A DNA stretch of 64,000 nt, taken from assembly GCA_018000455.1 (NCBI GenBank), contig JAGNJW010000018.1, positions 48,821 through 112,820 on the forward strand, given 5' to 3'. Below, in pieces: positions 59,626 through 64,000 of the stretch (position 1 is the first letter of the stretch; each line of letters begins with the position of its first letter). The translations under genes were made by a program, and so were the position numbers. This DNA is from Acidobacteriota bacterium. GTDB lineage: Bacteria; Acidobacteriota; Vicinamibacteria; Vicinamibacterales; UBA2999. The notes under the pieces are model-generated. The model was not told the origin of the DNA. It did no database searches and was given only the letters and a program-made list of their open reading frames with translations.

Positions 59626-61004
59626 GGGCGGGTGCCCCCGTTCTTCGGCATGACGTGCATGACGACACGCGACTCCGGCGTGAAGTACTTCTTCGCCACG
59701 CGCAGGACATCGGCGCGCGACATGTTCTGGAAGATGGTGAATTCGCCGTCGGCGGTCGCAAGGTCGGCGTGCAGGACTTCGGCGTGGGCAAGAATCTGTG
59801 CCTTCTGCTGCACGGTCTCGCGCATCAGGATGTAGTCGCGCGCGAACTGGTTCTTGGCGCGCTGGAGTTCGCGGTCGGTGATGCCCTCGGAGGCGGTCTT
59901 GTCGAGTTCGGCGATCAGGGCCTTCTCGACCGCGTCCGGCGACTCTCCGGGCGCGACCAGGGCCACCGCATAGAAGAGATTGGGGTGTTCGATCAGGTTG
60001 GCGCTGCCGAAGGCCGCAACGGCCAGTCGCTTCTCGTAGACGAGGGAGCTGTGAATCCGCGAGCTGTTGCCGTCCGACAGCACCTTGGCGAGCACGTGCA
60101 TCGGATACGAATCCGGGTGGCCGTCGTAGGTGATGTGGTGTGCCACGATCACCGCCGGCAGCGGCCAGGCCTCTTCGAGCACGATCCGCTTCTCGGCCTT
60201 CTGCACGGGCTCGGGCGCGATGTCACGCGGCACTTTGCCAGCCCCGGGTGGGATGCGGCCGAAGTATCGGGTCACCAGGTCGGTCGTCTCGGCGACGTCG
60301 AAATCGCCGGCGATGACCATGGTGGCGTTGGCCGGGATATAGAAGGTGTCGAAGAACGCGCGGACGTCAGCGATGGTCGCCGCGTCGAGGTCGGCCATGC
60401 TGCCGATGACCGGGTTCTTGTAGGGGTGCGTCGTGAAGGCGTGCCGGTAGAGCAGCTCGTTCAGGTTGCCGAACGGCTGGTTGTCGACGCGCATGCGGCG
60501 CTCTTCCTTGACGACCTCGCGTTCGCTCACGAAGGTCTGCTCGTCGATGCGCAGCGAGCCGAGCCGGTCGGCCTCCATCCACAGCACGAGCGGCAGGTAC
60601 TGCGCCGGCACGGTGTTCCAGTAGACGGTCGCATCTTCGTTCGTGTAGGCGTTGGCGCGCCCGCCGACCGATGACACGATCGACGTGTGTTGCTCGGGCT
60701 CGACGTTCTTCGAGCCCTTGAACATCATGTGTTCGAAGAGGTGGGCGAAGCCGGTACGCCCCTCACGCTCGTTCTTCGAGCCGACGTGGTACCAGAGCTG
60801 CACGTGCGCGATCGGGGTGGATCGATCCGAGTGCAGGATGACGGTCAGGCCGTTGGGCAGCGTGAGGCGCTGGTACTGCAGCTTCGGCGGCGCGACCGCC
60901 GCGGTGAGCGGCACCAGGCACGCTGCCACCGCCAGCAGGGCCACGCCGGCCGCCGCAAACACGCGGCGCCGCAGGAAGGAAACGACCGGCGCGAGTGTGC
61001 TCAT
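59622..61004 (-). CDS. M16 family zinc peptidase (active partner)
   Basis: A 460-residue peptidase with a hydrophobic leader (about 15-37). HLFEH at 88-92 is the inverted zinc motif; the downstream Glu is within the EREVVKEERRMR region. It resembles YmxG/PqqF-type processing peptidases. Coupled to the inactive partner gene, it probably forms a heterodimer in the periplasm. The ATG at 61004 lies 13 bp from the lpxD stop. The link to lipid A genes is positional. Confidence 0.92.
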   Translation of the reverse strand: MSTLAPVVSFLRRRVFAAAGVALLAVAACLVPLTAAVAPPKLQYQRLTLPNGLTVILHSDRSTPIAHVQLWYHVGSKNEREGRTGFAHLFEHMMFKGSKNVEPEQHTSIVSSVGGRANAYTNEDATVYWNTVPAQYLPLVLWMEADRLGSLRIDEQTFVSEREVVKEERRMRVDNQPFGNLNELLYRHAFTTHPYKNPVIGSMADLDAATIADVRAFFDTFYIPANATMVIAGDFDVAETTDLVTRYFGRIPPGAGKVPRDIAPEPVQKAEKRIVLEEAWPLPAVIVAHHITYDGHPDSYPMHVLAKVLSDGNSSRIHSSLVYEKRLAVAAFGSANLIEHPNLFYAVALVAPGESPDAVEKALIAELDKTASEGITDRELQRAKNQFARDYILMRETVQQKAQILAHAEVLHADLATADGEFTIFQNMSRADVLRVAKKYFTPESRVVMHVMPKNGGTRP

Positions 61005-61017
61005 AGTCTTGGTTCGA

Positions 61018-62064
61018 TTATGGCACGGGGGTCGGGGCCCCACCGTCCTTGCCTTCGAGCGCCGCGAGGCGGCGTTCCAGTTCCAGCAGCTGCCGCCGCA
61101 ACTCGGGCAGGCGTCCGACCAGCACCGACGCCTTGCGCCAGGCCCGATTGTCGATGGCCGGCAGGCCCGACACGAAGAGGCCCGGTGCCAGCGAGTTGGT
61201 GATCCCGGTCTGCCCGGTCGCCTTCACGCCGTCGCCCACCGTGATGTGCCCGGCCACCCCGACCTGGCCGCCGAGCATCACGTCGTCGCCAATGGTCGTG
61301 CTGCCGGAAATCCCCACTTGTGCGGCCAGCAGCGTGCGCGCACCCACCACCACGCCGTGCGCGATCTGTACCAGGTTGTCGATCTTCGCGCCCGCCTTGA
61401 TGCGCGTTTCGCCGACCGCTGGACGATCGATGGTCGTGTTGGCGCCGATCTCGACATCGTCTTCGACGACCACCGGGGCGGTCTGCGGAATCTTCTCGTG
61501 GGTGCCGTCGGGCCGGCGGGCGAACCCATAACCGTCGGCGCCGATGACCACGCCGTCCTGGACGACCACGCGCGCTCCCAGGCGGCAGCGTTCGCGGATC
61601 GAGACGTGCGCGTGAATGACGCAGTCGGGGCCGATCTCGGTACCAGCGCCGATGACGGCGTGCGAGGCAATTGCCGTGCGCGCGCCGATGACCGCGCCGG
61701 CCCCGATGACGGCCAGCGGGCCGATGCCGACGCCCTCGCCGATGACGGCATCGGACGCCACGATCGCCGACGGGTGCACGCCGACTGGCAGCGTCGAGGG
61801 CGGCGCCAGTGCGGCCGCGGCACGTGCGAAGGCCAGATACGGGTCGCTCGCGCGCAGCACCGCGCAGGGCGCGGTCGGACCGTGGGTGCCGAGAATCAGC
61901 GCCGAGGCCCGCGTCTCGCCGACCTTGGTGGCGTAGGCGGCGCTGGCCAGGAAACTGACGTCGCCCGGGCCGGCCGACTCCAGTCCGGCCACGCGTGAGA
62001 CCTCCAGGCCCGGGTCGCCTTCGAGGGTGGCACCGATGCGCTCGGCCAGCTCGTGGAGCGTCAC
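61018..62064 (-). CDS. lpxD: UDP-3-O-(3-hydroxyacyl)glucosamine N-acyltransferase
   Basis: A 348-residue left-handed beta-helix acyltransferase that adds the second acyl chain to the lipid A precursor. A short N-terminal uridine-binding domain (about 1-100) is followed by hexapeptide repeats (IGEGVGIGPLAVIGAG...). Catalytic His lies in NLVQIAHGVVVG. A short helical tail carries RRQLLELERRLAALE. Start is GTG at 62064; the longer frame to 62151 is unsupported. Gap of 13 bp to the Mit_KHE1-like gene and of 13 bp to the M16 gene. Confidence 0.94.
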   Translation of the reverse strand: MTLHELAERIGATLEGDPGLEVSRVAGLESAGPGDVSFLASAAYATKVGETRASALILGTHGPTAPCAVLRASDPYLAFARAAAALAPPSTLPVGVHPSAIVASDAVIGEGVGIGPLAVIGAGAVIGARTAIASHAVIGAGTEIGPDCVIHAHVSIRERCRLGARVVVQDGVVIGADGYGFARRPDGTHEKIPQTAPVVVEDDVEIGANTTIDRPAVGETRIKAGAKIDNLVQIAHGVVVGARTLLAAQVGISGSTTIGDDVMLGGQVGVAGHITVGDGVKATGQTGITNSLAPGLFVSGLPAIDNRAWRKASVLVGRLPELRRQLLELERRLAALEGKDGGAPTPVP

Positions 62065-62077
62065 GCGGCTCAGCCTA

Positions 62078-62764
62078 TCACGCGGTTGGAACGGCCAGCC
62101 GCTCGACGAACGTCGCCAGGTGCTGCAGTCCGAGCGTGGACGCCGCCGCATGGATGCGGCTCTCCTTGTCCGGCGACGACAGTTGCACGGCAGCCCTCAG
62201 TTCTGTGAGCACCGCGTTGGGCGCCACCTGCCAGGCCACCCGGCGATCACCGCGAGCGGCGCCGCGCCACGACAGCAGGTGTCCGACCGTCGTGAACGTG
62301 AAGAAGTAGCCGATGAGATTCGGGCCCGGAACGAAGAAGAACACACCGGACGCGACGAGGGCCGCGAGGTTGACGAGGAACCAGCGGAAGTGGCGATCGC
62401 CATCGCGGCGCAGGCCCAGGCGCATGATACCCAGGGCGTCGGCGCTGGCCAGATCGTCGGGCACCTGGAGCGTCGCGGCATCGGCCGTGCGAAGGTGCCA
62501 CAACAGGCGCTGTTCGGCGGCCCGCTCGACGATCCACCGCATCAACTTGCGCTTGAGGCGCGCGGCCAGCCCGGGTGATGGTTCGGCAGCGCCTTCGTGG
62601 CGCCGGTGCCGCTCGGCCTCGGCTTCGCGAAGCGCCTCGGCCAGTCGCCGCCGCTGCCGCGCCAGCCAGCCGGTCTCCTCCGCCGGCGGCGCGTCGTCGC
62701 CGTCGACCGGTTCGTAGTACGGCTCGTAGCGACCTGAGCCGATGGGAATGAGGAACACCTGCAT
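62078..62764 (-). CDS. Mit_KHE1-like (mitochondrial K+/H+ exchange-related) protein
   Basis: A 228-residue protein starting MQVFLIPIGSGRYEPYYE, the signature of the mitochondrial K+-H+ exchange-related family (recalled). An Arg/Glu-rich helical part (about 35-90) precedes two membrane segments (about 145-190: WFLVNLAALVASGVFFF and LIGYFFTFTTVGHLLS). Probably a small inner-membrane protein. Its position before lpxD links it to envelope genes; ion transport by it is not shown. It follows the phospholipase gene by 38 bp. Confidence 0.75.
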   Translation of the reverse strand: MQVFLIPIGSGRYEPYYEPVDGDDAPPAEETGWLARQRRRLAEALREAEAERHRRHEGAAEPSPGLAARLKRKLMRWIVERAAEQRLLWHLRTADAATLQVPDDLASADALGIMRLGLRRDGDRHFRWFLVNLAALVASGVFFFVPGPNLIGYFFTFTTVGHLLSWRGAARGDRRVAWQVAPNAVLTELRAAVQLSSPDKESRIHAAASTLGLQHLATFVERLAVPTA

Positions 62765-62802
62765 GAGGGGTGGGACGGCGGCAGCGCCGCCGCGGTTCGG
62801 CG

Positions 62803-63723
62803 TTATCGCGCCGGCGGCGGTGCCGGCACCCGTCGCGGTGGCCGCGTGATGGCCGCTGGCACCTTGGGACGGCCCGCTTTCTCCCAGGCACCAGTGATGA
62901 ACGCCGCCGTGGCGGCGATCGAGTCGGCGACGCGCTGGTCGACAATCGGCAGCGCGTCGGTGCGGAACGCGGCGTAGAAGGCGTCGTCGTAGTAGGCGCG
63001 GCTCTTCGCGGCGTTCCTGTCGGCCGCCAGCACGCGCTCGGCCAGGCGGTTGCTCTCGAGCAGGATGCGAAACATCTCGCCGCGCGGATCGGTCACCGGC
63101 GGGCGCGGCGTCGGTACCACCGTGAGCTCGGGTAGATAGCGCTCGAAGAGATCGGACTCGAAGCGCCCGTGCGCGCCGGGCTGGCCGGTGAGCTGCCCGT
63201 CGTAGTTCTTCACGGCGTGCAGCGGCACGTGGCCATCGCTCACGTAGTGGGCCAGCACGGCCGAGAAGAGCGCGATGTCGTCGAGCGCGTAGGGCGACGG
63301 CGATGGCCGGGCGAGCGACCGGAAGGCGCGCTCGAGTTTGCCGTAGAACTCAGCGGTGCGCCAGGGCAGCAGACCCTCGCGATGGACGACGTCGCGACCG
63401 AACTTCTCCACCGCCTGATCGTACTGACGTGGCAGCGCCTCGAACGGATAGGCGCCGTAGGGCTCGGCGTCCAGGTCGAGGAAGTGATTGGGCGGTTCCT
63501 CCTCCCAGCCGACATTGCGCCACAGGTCCGGGTCGACGGCACGCTCGACGATGAAGGCGCGTCGCTGGTCGAACAACGGGCGGATCTCAGCGGGCAAGAG
63601 CGCAATCATGCGGTCGGCGACGTGCCGGTGCGCCGGGAACCCCCAGGCGCCGAGCCCGGCCGGCATCACGACGATGAACGCGAGAAGGGCGAGCGGAAGC
63701 GGCAACGCGCGCATGAGCCTCAT
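62803..63723 (-). CDS. secreted phospholipase C/P1-nuclease-like protein
   Basis: A 306-residue exported all-helical protein. The mature N-terminus AWGFPAHRHVADR supplies the first zinc ligands (Trp and His), with DPDLWRNV, NHFLDLDAEPYG, LAHYVSDGHVPLHA and HGRFESDLFE providing the others, as in zinc phospholipase C and S1/P1 nuclease. It may cleave phospholipids or nucleic acids outside the cell. Signal about 1-24; ATG 63723 (or 63714). A Pro/Ala/Arg-rich tail is present. Upstream YdjM-like gene ends 23 bp before. Confidence 0.87.
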   Translation of the reverse strand: MRLMRALPLPLALLAFIVVMPAGLGAWGFPAHRHVADRMIALLPAEIRPLFDQRRAFIVERAVDPDLWRNVGWEEEPPNHFLDLDAEPYGAYPFEALPRQYDQAVEKFGRDVVHREGLLPWRTAEFYGKLERAFRSLARPSPSPYALDDIALFSAVLAHYVSDGHVPLHAVKNYDGQLTGQPGAHGRFESDLFERYLPELTVVPTPRPPVTDPRGEMFRILLESNRLAERVLAADRNAAKSRAYYDDAFYAAFRTDALPIVDQRVADSIAATAAFITGAWEKAGRPKVPAAITRPPRRVPAPPPAR

Positions 63724-63746
63724 TGTAATGGCCGGGCGACCCGCCG

Positions 63747-64000
63747 TCACCGCGGGCCGGCGCCGAGCGGAATTCGCAGCGCCGCCCAGCCGTCGGCGCC
63801 GGAGGGACCGGCGTAGCGCGCGTCGTTCAGGTAGACCACCGTGCCGGTGGCGGTTTCCTCGACGACGAAGAACGGGAAGCGCGACCAGGTGAGGAACTGA
63901 CGGCCAAGCGCGGTCTCGGCGGCGGCGATGGCGGCTGGATGGTCGGCGTGGCGATCGACGCCGTAGCCGGCCGGCCGGAACCGCGGCAGCGGCGTGAACG
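63747..64000 (-). CDS. C-terminal end of a YdjM/DUF457-like metal-dependent hydrolase
   Basis: Only the last 83 residues are present; the start lies past the window. The stretch FTPLPRFRPAGYGVDRHADH and then FLTWSRFPFFVVEE, VVYLNDARY resembles the C-terminal beta part of inner-membrane metal-dependent hydrolases of the YdjM/DUF457 family (from memory). The stop is TGA at 63747-63749. The phospholipase-like gene begins 23 bp downstream. Confidence 0.6.
   Translation of the reverse strand, partial: FTPLPRFRPAGYGVDRHADHPAAIAAAETALGRQFLTWSRFPFFVVEETATGTVVYLNDARYAGPSGADGWAALRIPLGAGPR

Overview
The window is a dense, GC-rich (about two-thirds G+C or more, estimated by eye) bacterial chromosome segment with short intergenic gaps and many ATGA/GTGA start-stop overlaps. 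The cell is Gram-negative: lpxD and lpxB are present, with secreted beta-barrel and periplasmic proteins. Two full-length duplicated MacB/FtsX permeases of the ADOP type (one with its PadR repressor), a decayed third copy, a DUF5916 outer-membrane protein, PQQ dehydrogenase, DUF885 and S9 peptidases together point to an Acidobacteriota member, probably Vicinamibacteria-like. That assignment is inference from gene content only. No tRNA, rRNA, CRISPR array, prophage, intact insertion sequence or biosynthetic megasynthase was seen.

Left part (1-24.4 kb): a truncated M16 peptidase; dut; otsB-otsA (trehalose synthesis, overlapping by 4 bp) followed by dinB; a double-cyclophilin PPIase; a small secreted HExxH protein; a nitroreductase; rsgA; an esterase overlapping a DUF5916 protein; an alpha/beta hydrolase; a first ADOP permease; terC; a (2Fe-2S) ferredoxin overlapping an unknown gene; mreB; a glutamate dehydrogenase; an S9 peptidase; a DUF885 peptidase and a nitrilase-superfamily enzyme.

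Middle part (24.4-45.3 kb): a padR-ADOP operon with an AT-rich promoter touching the padR start; a PQQ dehydrogenase with a good terminator; divergent from it, a membrane RnfD/UnbU-like protein with a Sel1-like tail overlapping an FGE-like secreted protein; a gene-tail relic of an FMN-binding glutamate synthase; typA coupled to a class A beta-lactamase; a Zn alcohol dehydrogenase; a cluster of FmdB zinc ribbon, cytochrome c, small His-rich periplasmic protein and tandem universal stress protein; an M49-like lipoprotein; yqgE; a second S9 peptidase; a large secreted Ig-like/propeller protein.

Right part (45.3-64 kb): queG and acnA separated by a roughly 200-bp imperfect palindrome, an ADOP relic, then a nearly unbroken minus-strand run of about 15 genes. 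This run carries a YdjM-like hydrolase, a phospholipase C/P1-nuclease-like protein, a Mit_KHE1-like protein, lpxD, a paired active/inactive M16 protease, lpxB, a secreted protein, a matrixin, a beta-barrel protein, an OpuC/EgtU-like ABC transporter with an N-terminal substrate-binding domain, an M20 peptidase and a second beta-lactamase-like serine hydrolase. It links outer-membrane lipid synthesis with envelope proteolysis and solute uptake. The most unusual items are the palindrome, the RnfD/UnbU-Sel1 plus FGE-like pair, the lpxD-M16-M16-lpxB arrangement, the secretion/transport operon, and the gene relics.
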